The notes beneath the pieces were generated by a model. It had not been told where the DNA came from. It did no database searches and saw nothing but the letters and a program-made list of their open reading frames with translations. A program made the translations under genes and the position numbers. A stretch of 47,975 bases of DNA. It comes from Paenibacillus sp. YN15. GTDB lineage: Bacteria > Bacillota > Bacilli > Paenibacillales > NBRC-103111. Each line of letters opens with the position of its first letter. The first letter of the stretch is position 1. Below, in pieces: positions 16,967 through 25,181 of this stretch. Location: assembly GCF_003285005.1 (NCBI RefSeq), contig NZ_QMFA01000053.1, forward strand, positions 486 to 48,460. Direction: 5' to 3'.

Positions 16967-18655
16967 ATGACAGAGCAGAAATGGTGGAAAGAAGCGGTAG
17001 CCTATGAGATTTACCCCCGCAGCTTTATGGATTCCGACGGCGACGGCATCGGCGATCTGCCCGGTGTCACCTCCCGGCTGGATTATCTGAAGGAGCTGGG
17101 GGTGGATGTGATTTGGCTCTGCCCCATGTACCGCTCCCCCAATGACGACAACGGCTATGATATTTCCGACTACCAGGCGATTATGGAGGAATTCGGAACC
17201 ATGGCCGATTTTGACCGGCTGCTGGCGGAAGCCCACAGCCGGGGCATGCGCCTGATTCTGGACCTGGTGGTCAACCATACCTCCGACGAGCATCCCTGGT
17301 TTGTGGAGTCACGCTCCAGCCGCGGCAATCCCCGGAGGGATTATTATATCTGGCGGGACGGCAAAAACGGGGCCGAGCCGAATAACTGGGAAAGCATCTT
17401 CAGCGGTCCGGCCTGGGAATATGACCAGGGGACCGGCCAGTATTACATGCATATTTTCTCCCGAAAACAACCGGATTTGAACTGGGAGAATCCCGCCATG
17501 CGCCGCGAGATTTATGCCATGATCAATTGGTGGCTGGACAAGGGAATCGACGGCTTCCGGATCGACGCCATCACCCATATCAAGAAGGTGCCCGGGCTTC
17601 CCGATCTGCCCAACCCGGATAAGCTGCCGTATGTCAGCTCCTTTGAGGGCCACCGGAACCGGGAGGGGATTCACGAGTTCCTGCGGGAGCTGACCCGGGA
17701 GACCTTCGACCGGTACGATATTATGACGGTAGGCGAGGCGGGAGGGGTGCGGATCAGGGACGCCCGGCAGTGGGTAGGCGAGGAGCCGGGGAAATTCAAT
17801 ATGATCTTCCAGTTCGAGACCAACAATTTGTGGGAAAAGGGACCCCGCGGCTCCTTCGACCTGATCCGGTACAAGGAAGTGATGACCGGCTGGCAAAAGG
17901 CTTTGGAGGGGCATGGCTGGAACGCTCTCTTCTTGGAAAACCATGATTTGCCCCGCTCTGTCTCCACCTGGGGGGATGACGGGAGGTACCGGAAGGAATC
18001 GGCCAAGGCGCTGGCGGCGATGTTTTTTCTGATGCAGGGCACGCCCTTTCTGTATCAAGGGCAGGAAATCGGGATGACCAATGTGCGTTTTGAATCCATC
18101 GAGGAGTACAACGATGTCTCCGCCAAAAACCTCTACCGCATCCAGCGGGAAAACGGGGTCAGCCATGAGGAGATTATGGCGGGCATTTGGAAGAATGGCC
18201 GGGACAATTCCCGCACGCCCATGCAGTGGGATGACAGTCCCCATGGGGGTTTTACCGCCGGAACGCCATGGCTCAAGGTCAACCCCAACTACCGGGAGAT
18301 CAATGTGCGGGAGGCTATGGCCGACCCGGATTCCATCTACCACTTCTACAAGAAGCTGATCCGTCTGCGCAAGGAGCACCCGGTGGCGGTGTATGGCGCT
18401 TACGACCTGATTCTTCCGGAGCATCGGCAAATTTATGCCTATACCCGCACTCTGCAGAGGAATCGGCTCCTGGTGGCGGCCAATCTGTTTCCGACGGATG
18501 CGGTCTGTACCCTGCCGGACAGCATCAGCATGATGGGCCTGGACGCCCGGCTTCTGCTGGCCAATCTGCCGGTTTCCGCGGCGGCCTCCAATACCCGGGA
18601 GCTGGCTCTCCGGCCTTATGAATGCCGGGTCTATCTGCTGCAGACCCAGGAGTGA
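16967..18655 (+). CDS. GH13 alpha-glucosidase (oligo-1,6-glucosidase-like family)
   Basis: A 562-residue cytoplasmic enzyme that cleaves glucose from the non-reducing end of the imported oligosaccharide. The GH13 (beta/alpha)8 barrel shows LVVNHTS, DGFRIDA with nucleophile aspartate 200, VGEAGG with acid/base glutamate 257, and ENHD with aspartate 327. The residue after the nucleophile is alanine 201. In characterised relatives a valine there goes with alpha-1,6 activity and alanine with alpha-1,4 preference, so a maltose/maltodextrin substrate is likelier. No signal peptide. SD AGGAG at 16952-16956. It is the last gene of the sugar operon. Confidence 0.9.
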   Translation: MTEQKWWKEAVAYEIYPRSFMDSDGDGIGDLPGVTSRLDYLKELGVDVIWLCPMYRSPNDDNGYDISDYQAIMEEFGTMADFDRLLAEAHSRGMRLILDLVVNHTSDEHPWFVESRSSRGNPRRDYYIWRDGKNGAEPNNWESIFSGPAWEYDQGTGQYYMHIFSRKQPDLNWENPAMRREIYAMINWWLDKGIDGFRIDAITHIKKVPGLPDLPNPDKLPYVSSFEGHRNREGIHEFLRELTRETFDRYDIMTVGEAGGVRIRDARQWVGEEPGKFNMIFQFETNNLWEKGPRGSFDLIRYKEVMTGWQKALEGHGWNALFLENHDLPRSVSTWGDDGRYRKESAKALAAMFFLMQGTPFLYQGQEIGMTNVRFESIEEYNDVSAKNLYRIQRENGVSHEEIMAGIWKNGRDNSRTPMQWDDSPHGGFTAGTPWLKVNPNYREINVREAMADPDSIYHFYKKLIRLRKEHPVAVYGAYDLILPEHRQIYAYTRTLQRNRLLVAANLFPTDAVCTLPDSISMMGLDARLLLANLPVSAAASNTRELALRPYECRVYLLQTQE

Positions 18656-18781
18656 ACCTGGAGGAACCCCGGGGCATCCTCACTCGGCGTTCGGCGGGGA
18701 TCTGGGGGTGGCGCAGCCGGAAGGGGCGGCGGATGAGGCTGGAGGGAAATTAGAGGAGCTTAAGGGCGAAAAACAAGTGAA

Positions 18782-18808
18782 GGGACGGCTGAGGCCGTCT
18801 CTTTTTTT
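18782..18808 (+). terminator. Sugar operon terminator
   Basis: An 8-bp stem (18782-18789 with 18794-18801, core GACGGC/GCCGTC) with a four-base loop and seven T. Confidence 0.85.
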
Positions 18809-18891
18809 GTTGGGCTGTGGGCGGATGCGCGGCAGGTCGGTACCGATGTCCCATGGAGCGGTGGTTGCAGGCGGAATTTCTGCTCGTGCAG

Positions 18892-19100
18892 GCGAAAATC
18901 CAATGGTTGCGGACAGAGGGGCCGTTATTTTGCGCATTGGGACCCTTTTTGGATTTTCGCGGCCAGGCGATCCGTTATTTTGCTCCGGAAGCATGGACAA
19001 CCTCTGATTTTTCAGGTTTAACGGATTCTGTGTCCGCTCCGGAGAAAAAAGGGGGATTTTAGGGAAATAACGGAACCAGGGTCCGTATTAATGAGACGTG
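18892..19100. repeat. Intergenic CCGTTATTT repeat region
   Basis: The 787-base gap between the GH13 gene and the ABC-2 operon shows no credible gene. It holds two direct copies of CCGTTATTTTGC (about 18922 and 18971) and one inverted GGAAATAACGG near 19060. A perfect 12-bp inverted repeat, GCGAAAATCCAA (18892-18903) and TTGGATTTTCGC (18949-18960), brackets the first copy. I recall similar CCGTTATTT-containing intergenic repeats in other Paenibacillus genomes; copy number here is untested. Confidence 0.45.
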
Positions 19101-19186
19101 TGGCGCAGAAGCAGGGAGTTCGGGAGATGCCCGTTGAGGGATGAATCCCCGGGAAGGGAACAGACAGGCGGTTTTCTTGCGGTGAA

Positions 19187-19280
19187 AAAACAAAAAAACC
19201 GATGAACGCGTCATCGATTACCGGAAAAATACAGTAGGAAAGAGAACTCGCGTTCTCTCAACTTTCATTATAAATATAGT
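19187..19280. promoter_or_regulatory. Palindromes upstream of the ABC-2 operon
   Basis: CGATGA/TCATCG flanks ACGCG near 19199-19215; read on the minus strand it is followed by a T run, so it resembles a terminator in that direction. AGAGAAC (19241-19247) and GTTCTCT (19252-19258) form a perfect inverted repeat just before an AT-rich TATAAATATAGT (19269-19280), which could be a -10. This fits an operator for the exporter operon, but no -35 is clear. Confidence 0.35.
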
Positions 19281-19442
19281 ATGGCATACAAGGGGTGAAA
19301 AATCAAGGATAGCTGCGAAAAAAAGAGCGTTTCCGCTGTTTCCCCCGGTGAGTTGGCGGATGGGCGGATGGTGAGGGCTTCTCCCGGCCTTTTCCAAAAG
19401 CCCCATAGCATGATACGGTATTGCAGCAAAGGAGGGCGGATC

Positions 19443-20258
19443 ATGCAGATCATTATGGAGGACATTCGCAAGGGCTTCAAGGTGTATCGGCGGCCGGAGG
19501 GCAAGTGGGGGCTGCTTCGGGGAGCGTTTATGCGGAATGTGGAGAAGGTGGAGGCGCTGGCGGGAATCAGCTTTTCGATTCGGGAGGGGGAGCTGGTGGG
19601 GTACATCGGCCCCAACGGCGCCGGAAAATCCACCACGGTGAAGATTATGAGCGGGATTCTGACGCCGGACAGCGGGAGCTGCCGCATTATCGGCAGGACT
19701 CCTTGGAAGGAGCGGGTGGCCCATGTGTCGCAGATCGGCGTGGTGTTCGGGCAGCGCTCCCAGTTGTTCTGGGATGTGCCGGTGGCGGATTCCTTCGATG
19801 TGCTGAAGGATATGTACGGCATTGCCGCGGCGGATTACCGGGCACGGCTGAACCAGCTGACCGGCGTGCTGGGGGTGGACAGTCTGCTGCAGACGCCGGT
19901 ACGGCAGCTGTCGTTGGGGCAGCGGATGCGCTGCGAGCTGGCGGCGGCCCTGCTTCACCGCCCGCGGATTCTGTTCCTGGATGAGCCAACCATCGGATTG
20001 GATGCCGTATCCAAGCTGGCGATCCGGGGATTCCTGAAGGAGGAGAACCAGCGCAACGGCGTCACCATGGTGCTCACCACCCATGACATGGACGATATGG
20101 AGGCATTATGCCAGCGGGTAATGGTGATTGGCCGTGGACGGCTCTTGTATGACGGGAGATTATCCGGCCTTCAGGAGAGGTATGCGCCGGAGGTGGTTAT
20201 GAAGGTAAACACGGATGAGATGATTGCCGCCATGTACAATGACTTGGCATTGGTGTAG
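19443..20258 (+). CDS. ABC-2 exporter ATP-binding protein
   Basis: A 271-residue ATPase of the uncharacterised three-gene ABC-2 system (COG4586 type). Walker A is GPNGAGKST, the signature is LSLGQRMRCE, Walker B is RILFLDEPTIGLD and the switch histidine is in TTHDMDD. ATG 19443 has GGAGGGCGG just upstream; the frame runs open to 19353 without a ribosome site. It powers the two permeases that follow, 13 bases apart and then overlapping. The substrate is not known. Confidence 0.9.
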   Translation: MQIIMEDIRKGFKVYRRPEGKWGLLRGAFMRNVEKVEALAGISFSIREGELVGYIGPNGAGKSTTVKIMSGILTPDSGSCRIIGRTPWKERVAHVSQIGVVFGQRSQLFWDVPVADSFDVLKDMYGIAAADYRARLNQLTGVLGVDSLLQTPVRQLSLGQRMRCELAAALLHRPRILFLDEPTIGLDAVSKLAIRGFLKEENQRNGVTMVLTTHDMDDMEALCQRVMVIGRGRLLYDGRLSGLQERYAPEVVMKVNTDEMIAAMYNDLALV

Positions 20259-20271
20259 GAGGGAATGTTCG

Positions 20272-21102
20272 ATGCTTGCGATGCAAACCTGGAGAGCGTG
20301 CCGCTCTCTTTTTCGCGTCCGGATGGCGGAGGGGCTGCAGTACCGGGTGGCTGCCCTCTCCGGGGTCATGATCAGTGTGTTTTGGGCTATTATCGAGTGT
20401 GTGGTATATACGGTTTTTTACACCTATAGCCGGGATGGAGCATGGAACCATAACGGCTTTGGGTTGGAGCAGACAATCTCTTATGTCTGGCTGGCGCAGG
20501 GGATTTTTTTCTTCCAGGCCATGAGCATCGACAGTGAAATTCTAGTCAAGATCAACAAGGGGGATGTGGCTCTGGAGCTGTGCCGCCCCATGGATCTCTA
20601 TCTTCATTGGCTGGTGAAAAGCGCAGCCGGCAGGCTGGGGATCAATTGGCTGCGGGGGCTGCTGACCATCGTGGCTGGGCTTCTGATGCCGGCAGGCTAT
20701 GCCCTGTCCCGGCCTGCTTCCGCAGGGGGGTTCCTCCTCTTCCTGCTGACGGTGGTGCTGGCTTTTCTCCTGTGCTCCGCCTATGCCATGCTGGTTACCG
20801 CCGTCCGGCTGAATATGACATGGGGGGATGGTCCCTTCTATATGCTGATGCTGTTGAGCGGCATATTGTCGGGGACCTATCTGCCGCTCCGGCTGTGGCC
20901 GGACAGCATGCAAACCTTCCTCCGCCTGCAGCCCTTCGGCGGCTTTACCGATCTTCCCTTGCAGCTGTATACGGGCAGTCTGGCGCCGGAGGCGGCGTGG
21001 CTGGGGATAACGCTGCAGCTGTTTTGGATCGCTGTTTTTGTGATTGTTGGCCGGATGATCATGAACAGCCGGCTTAAGCATCTGATTATCCAGGGAGGGT
21101 GA
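20272..21102 (+). CDS. ABC-2 exporter permease, first subunit
   Basis: A 276-residue membrane protein with about six helices (COG4587-like). It has GDVALELCRPMDLYLHWL after helix 2, a motif region typical of these permeases. ATG 20272 lies eight bases behind AGGAGGG (20257-20263); an in-frame ATG 20281 is an alternative. Its stop TGA overlaps the ribosome-site region of the second permease, indicating coupling. Forms the channel with its neighbour. Confidence 0.85.
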   Translation: MLAMQTWRACRSLFRVRMAEGLQYRVAALSGVMISVFWAIIECVVYTVFYTYSRDGAWNHNGFGLEQTISYVWLAQGIFFFQAMSIDSEILVKINKGDVALELCRPMDLYLHWLVKSAAGRLGINWLRGLLTIVAGLLMPAGYALSRPASAGGFLLFLLTVVLAFLLCSAYAMLVTAVRLNMTWGDGPFYMLMLLSGILSGTYLPLRLWPDSMQTFLRLQPFGGFTDLPLQLYTGSLAPEAAWLGITLQLFWIAVFVIVGRMIMNSRLKHLIIQGG

Positions 21103-21107
21103 GGCTG

Positions 21108-21893
21108 ATGGAGGCCAAGGTTTATTTCAAGCTGCTGCGCCTGCATCTCCTGAGCGGGATGGAATACAAGGGCTGGTGGCTGATGCTGATTCAGGTGGGC
21201 TTTGTGGTGGTGACCGATCCCCTGTCCACGGTGCTGCTGTTTTCCCGCTTCGGCAGCATCGGGGAGTGGTCGGTGGAGCGGATTATTCTGATCTACGCCC
21301 TGGCGGTATCCTCCTTCGGGCTGGCGGAGAGCTTATGCCGGGGGTTTGACTCCTTCCCCTGGTCGCTGCTGCGCTCGGGGGATTTTGACCGGGTGCTTCT
21401 GCGGCCGCGGTCGCTGTTTATGCAGGTGGCGGCCTCCCGGTTCCACCTGCACCGCCTGATGCGCCCGGTTACCGGGATCTGCGCTATTCTTTGGGCGCTT
21501 GCGCGGATGGACGTGCCGCTTTCCCTGCGGAACGCGGCGCTGCTGCTTTCGGCGTTGGCCGGAGGGACCATCATGTACTGCGGAGTGTTTGTCCTGACCT
21601 CCGGTGTGGCCTTTTTCACCATTAAGGGTCTGGACTGGATTTACATTCTCACCAATGCCAGCTACCAGGTTACCCGCTGCCCCGAGCCCTATATGCCGCG
21701 GATGCTGAAGGGCATGTTCCTGTTCCTGCCGCCGGTGCTGCCCGTGAGCTTCTATCCTGCTGCGGCTATCTGCGGCTGGGGGTATCCGCCGTGGACGGGG
21801 TGGCTTCCTTTGCCGGCCGGCCTGGCCTTTATGGCGGTGTCGCTGGCTGTCTGGCAGGTAGGCGTCCGCCATTATCAGAGCACGGGGAGCTAG
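21108..21893 (+). CDS. ABC-2 exporter permease, second subunit
   Basis: A 261-residue, six-helix permease (COG3694-like) containing SGDFDRVLLRPRSLFMQ, a charged cytoplasmic stretch similar to that of its partner. ATG 21108 follows GGGAGGGTGAGG; an in-frame GTG at 21099 is an alternative. It is the last gene of the unit. Downstream, CGCCGGG near 21913 and CCCGGCG near 21978 can form a long GC-rich fold, though there is no T run. Confidence 0.85.
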   Translation: MEAKVYFKLLRLHLLSGMEYKGWWLMLIQVGFVVVTDPLSTVLLFSRFGSIGEWSVERIILIYALAVSSFGLAESLCRGFDSFPWSLLRSGDFDRVLLRPRSLFMQVAASRFHLHRLMRPVTGICAILWALARMDVPLSLRNAALLLSALAGGTIMYCGVFVLTSGVAFFTIKGLDWIYILTNASYQVTRCPEPYMPRMLKGMFLFLPPVLPVSFYPAAAICGWGYPPWTGWLPLPAGLAFMAVSLAVWQVGVRHYQSTGS

Positions 21894-22101
21894 AAGAACA
21901 GTACAGGCATACGCCGGGAAGCCCGCGAAATGCTGCCCAAGGGTTGCAGTGCAGGGCACAGACTGCTCCCTGCAGCCCCGGCGCATTGCGGGTCGCTGAC
22001 GGTGGCCGCTGCACCGGCTTCCCTCAGCCCCCTATGGCGCCCGTATTCCATTTAAACGGTGAATTCTTCAATTTGGTATAGTCCTCGCCCCAACTTCTCT
22101 T

Positions 22102-22126
22102 TATAATGATAATGATAATCAATATC
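22102..22126 (+). promoter_or_regulatory. -10 box with Fur box ahead of siderophore operon
   Basis: A perfect -10 TATAAT (22102-22107) is followed directly by GATAATGATAATCAATATC (22108-22126). This matches the 19-bp Fur consensus at 18 positions. Fur-Fe(II) bound here would block the promoter when iron is plentiful. The -35 is weak (TAGTCC at 17-base spacing). Confidence 0.85.
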
Positions 22127-22158
22127 ATATCGGGTTTGAAAGAGAGGGGGACAAGGCT

Positions 22159-24120
22159 ATGGAGCTGTCTGAACATCCTGCATCCGCTTCAGATGCGGGC
22201 TTGGAGCAGGAACTGTTCCTGTGGGAGCATGCTGTTGTGTCCGTAGCGGACATCCGCCACTACCGGTTCGATCCGGGCAGCGGGTTCCGGGATTACCAAA
22301 CGCCCGCAGGGATGCTTCTGTATGTCTCCGGTGGAAGCGGGCAGGTGTGGCTGGACGAGGTGCCCTACCACATGAACCGGTTTGGGCTGTTCCACGGCGG
22401 GAAAGGCACCAGGCTGTCCGTTGTTCCCGCCGCCTATCCGCTGGAATGCTACATCGTGCTGTACAAGGCCAGACTGCCCCTGACCGGCAAGCGCGGATGG
22501 AAGCGTATGCCGGAGGGGGTCAATCCCTTTGGCCGCCAGTATGGCCTCTGTCCGGAGAATCCCCTGCTGTTTGCCGGACAATTGATGCGGATGCATGAGC
22601 GCTGGCGGTCCGCCTCCCCCTGGCGGCGGCTGTATGCCAAAGCATCCCTTCTTCAATTGGTCTGCGAGGCCTACGAGGAATTAGCCTCCAATCAAGGCGC
22701 CATGCTGCAGCCGGATCTTGTGGCCATGGCGAGACGTTCCATATCGCAGCATTACCATGAGCCCCTCTCCATCCAGGAGCTGGCCAACATGCTGCATATC
22801 AGCTACAGTCATTTGCACCGGATGTTCAAGCAACAAACAGGGGAAAGCCCCCAGGACTATCTGATCCGCAAACGGCTGGAGGCGGCCAAGCGACATCTTG
22901 CCGGCAGCCCCGGCTCCATGAGGGACATTGCTTTGGCCTGCGGCTTCAACGACGAGCATAATCTGATCCGCACCTTCAAGAGCAGGACGGGCATGACGCC
23001 GGGGGAATACCGAGAGAAAATGTCCATGAAATGGAGAGATGGCGGCATTGGCCTTGCCGGGACAGGTCTTTATACTGATGGGAGAATTGAGGGACAATTC
23101 AAACTTCAGCATAAAGGAGACCATACCATGCGAACCAAATCGAAAGCGAATCTGGTCCTGACGGCAGCGCTGGGGCTTACGCTGATCCTCTCCGCCTGCG
23201 GTGGAGCAGGGGCGGATACGGGAGCGGCAGGTTCCTCCTTGCCGTCGCCTGTTTCATCGGAGCAGGCTGCAAAAGCGCCTGAGTCGGGCACCCGGATCGT
23301 AAAAACGGTGAAGGGGGAAATTGAAGTGCCTGCCCATCCGCAAAAAGTAGCTGTTAACTGGTATCTGGGGGACGTCTGCGCATTGGGCATCAAGCCTGTA
23401 GCCTTTTCCGGCTGGAAGCAGGAGACCATGCCTTTCTACCAGGAGCTGGACGGAATCGAAGCACTGAAGCCGTGGGAAGCGGAGAACATCATGACCTTCG
23501 AGCCGGAGGTCATCGTCACCTATAAAGCGGAGGAATTCGATAAGCTCTCCAAGGTGGCTCCTGTTATTGTGATAGAAGAAAGCCTTTCCCCCGAGGACCG
23601 GCTCCTGTTTCTGGGACAAGCGCTGGGCCGGGAGGCGGAGGCCAAGGCGGTGGTGGAGAACTTCCACAAAAAGCTGGAGGAGGCAAAAATCAAGCTGACC
23701 TCCAACCAGTTTGCCGACAAAACCTTCAGCATCATGGAGGACTGGGGACCATCGGGAGAATGGAGCGGTGTAGCCTATGAAACCGGGTCACGGGGCGGCA
23801 CGCTGGTCTATAAGTATTTGGGGCTGAAAAAGCCCGCAAAGCTGGAGGAGCTTATTGCCAGCAACAAAAAAGGGCGGGCGACGCTGAGCTATGAGGTAGC
23901 CCATGAATATTTCGGGGATTATATCCTCTGGTTCCGCCAGGAAGGAAAGGAATCCGAGTATGCCAAAACGGATATTTGGAAGAGCATTCCTGCCGTTGCC
24001 CAAGGGCGTGTTCTGGAGATTCCAGGGAACTATCAAGGGCTGTTTTATTATGATGATGTGGGCAGCCTGACAGGGCAGCTGGCATATATTCAGGACAAGC
24101 TGGCCGCCTTGGTGCAGTAG
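22159..24120 (+). CDS. AraC-type regulator fused in frame to a siderophore-binding lipoprotein
   Basis: One uninterrupted frame of 653 codons. Residues 1-185 are an AraC-type sensor part. Residues 190-290 carry two helix-turn-helix motifs (LSIQELANMLHISYSHLHRMFKQ; MRDIALACGFNDEHNLIRTFK). After a 30-residue linker comes MRTKSKANLVLTAALGLTLILSACGG, a full lipoprotein signal and lipobox (about 324-349), then an iron-siderophore binding domain to 653. B. subtilis Btr also joins AraC and binding domains, but without an export signal. Translation may instead restart at 23128, giving a separate binding protein. The gene heads the Fur-controlled operon. Confidence 0.75.
   Translation: MELSEHPASASDAGLEQELFLWEHAVVSVADIRHYRFDPGSGFRDYQTPAGMLLYVSGGSGQVWLDEVPYHMNRFGLFHGGKGTRLSVVPAAYPLECYIVLYKARLPLTGKRGWKRMPEGVNPFGRQYGLCPENPLLFAGQLMRMHERWRSASPWRRLYAKASLLQLVCEAYEELASNQGAMLQPDLVAMARRSISQHYHEPLSIQELANMLHISYSHLHRMFKQQTGESPQDYLIRKRLEAAKRHLAGSPGSMRDIALACGFNDEHNLIRTFKSRTGMTPGEYREKMSMKWRDGGIGLAGTGLYTDGRIEGQFKLQHKGDHTMRTKSKANLVLTAALGLTLILSACGGAGADTGAAGSSLPSPVSSEQAAKAPESGTRIVKTVKGEIEVPAHPQKVAVNWYLGDVCALGIKPVAFSGWKQETMPFYQELDGIEALKPWEAENIMTFEPEVIVTYKAEEFDKLSKVAPVIVIEESLSPEDRLLFLGQALGREAEAKAVVENFHKKLEEAKIKLTSNQFADKTFSIMEDWGPSGEWSGVAYETGSRGGTLVYKYLGLKKPAKLEELIASNKKGRATLSYEVAHEYFGDYILWFRQEGKESEYAKTDIWKSIPAVAQGRVLEIPGNYQGLFYYDDVGSLTGQLAYIQDKLAALVQ
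23128..24120 (+). CDS. Iron-siderophore binding lipoprotein (internal start of the fused frame)
   Basis: Alternative product of the fused frame. ATG 23128 has a good ribosome site (AAAGGAG, 23112-23118) and begins a 330-residue lipoprotein with lipobox LILSACGG. The periplasmic-binding fold (FhuD/FeuA class) follows: GEIEVPAHPQKVAVNWYLGDVCALGIKPVAFSGW, PEVIVTY, then GTLVYKYLGLKKP. It would capture a ferric siderophore for the two FecCD permeases downstream. The upstream AraC frame has no stop before it, so fused, separate or both products are possible. Confidence 0.8.
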   Translation: MRTKSKANLVLTAALGLTLILSACGGAGADTGAAGSSLPSPVSSEQAAKAPESGTRIVKTVKGEIEVPAHPQKVAVNWYLGDVCALGIKPVAFSGWKQETMPFYQELDGIEALKPWEAENIMTFEPEVIVTYKAEEFDKLSKVAPVIVIEESLSPEDRLLFLGQALGREAEAKAVVENFHKKLEEAKIKLTSNQFADKTFSIMEDWGPSGEWSGVAYETGSRGGTLVYKYLGLKKPAKLEELIASNKKGRATLSYEVAHEYFGDYILWFRQEGKESEYAKTDIWKSIPAVAQGRVLEIPGNYQGLFYYDDVGSLTGQLAYIQDKLAALVQ

Positions 24121-24143
24121 TCTTTACCGGATGGGTGAAAAAC

Positions 24144-25181
24144 ATGAATCAGCAGCAACAGCAGGAGCCGCTCCGCCGGAGCGCCAGTGCGGTCGGGTAT
24201 AGCTTGTTTATGGCGGCGGGAGCGGCTCTTTTGCTCCTGTCTGCCGCAGCCTCCATCTCCTTCGGCGCAGCGGAAATGAGCCTTGCGACGGCCTGGCGCG
24301 CGGTCTTTGCGTTTGACTCCGGCATTACCGAGCATCAAATCATTCACACCCTGCGCTTTCCGCGGACCGTAGCCAACGCCATGGTGGGCACCAGCCTGGC
24401 CGTCTGCGGCGCCGTCATGCAGGGCACCACCCGCAATCCTCTGGCCGATTCCGGCCTGATGGGCATCAGCTCCGGCTCCGGCTTTGCCATTGCCTTATGC
24501 CTGGTATTTCTGCCGGACAAGACCTATCTGCAGATGATGCTGTTCGCCTTTGCGGGCGCTGCCTTGGCTACAGGCATTACCTATTTTGTCGCCTCTCTGG
24601 GCAAACGGGGCATGACTCCCCAGCGTCTGGTTCTGGCGGGGGTCTCCATCTCCATGATGTTCGGCGCCTTCAGCTCCTATCTGACTATCCGCTACCGGCT
24701 GGGCCATGCCATGGCCTATTGGTCTGCCGGCGGCACGGCCGGGGCCAAGTGGGCGGAGCTGGCTCTGGTGGCCCCCTTCTTCGCGGCGGGAACGGCTGCG
24801 GCCCTGGCGCTGGCCCCTTCCGTCACCCTGCTCAGCCTGGGGGAGGAGGTGGCTGCCGGTCTGGGCCAGCGCACCACGCTGGTCAAAGGGGCGGCCACGG
24901 CAGTTGTGCTGGTGCTGACCGGTCTGTCCGTTGTGGTGGTGGGGCCCGTAGGATTTGTCGGGTTGATTATCCCCCATATTGTACGGTACCTGGTGGGTGT
25001 GGATTACCGCCGGATCATTCCCGCCTGCGCCTTGTATGGGGCATTGTTCGTCGTGGCTGCCGATCTTCTGGGACGGATGGTGAACCGCCCCTATGAAACA
25101 CCGCTGGGGATTATTTTTGCGGCGGTAGGCGTCCCGTATTTCCTCTACCTGGCCCGGAAAGAACGGAGGGAAGCAGTATGA
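24144..25181 (+). CDS. Iron-siderophore ABC transporter permease (FecCD family), first subunit
   Basis: A 345-residue permease with about nine or ten helices. Family signatures are HTLRFPRTVANAMVGTSLAVCGAVMQGTTRNPLADSGLMGISSGSGFAI and the later GPVGFVGLIIPHIVRYLVG. ATG 24144 follows GGATGG (24129-24134); GTG 24135 is an in-frame alternative. It moves the ferric siderophore inward with the second permease, to which it is coupled by an ATGA overlap. Confidence 0.92.
   Translation: MNQQQQQEPLRRSASAVGYSLFMAAGAALLLLSAAASISFGAAEMSLATAWRAVFAFDSGITEHQIIHTLRFPRTVANAMVGTSLAVCGAVMQGTTRNPLADSGLMGISSGSGFAIALCLVFLPDKTYLQMMLFAFAGAALATGITYFVASLGKRGMTPQRLVLAGVSISMMFGAFSSYLTIRYRLGHAMAYWSAGGTAGAKWAELALVAPFFAAGTAAALALAPSVTLLSLGEEVAAGLGQRTTLVKGAATAVVLVLTGLSVVVVGPVGFVGLIIPHIVRYLVGVDYRRIIPACALYGALFVVAADLLGRMVNRPYETPLGIIFAAVGVPYFLYLARKERREAV

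Noticed and set aside
18618-19062. Plus-strand frames of 81-129 codons after the GH13 gene
   Set aside because: They cross a strong terminator and repeat DNA, lack ribosome sites and have no recognisable protein features.
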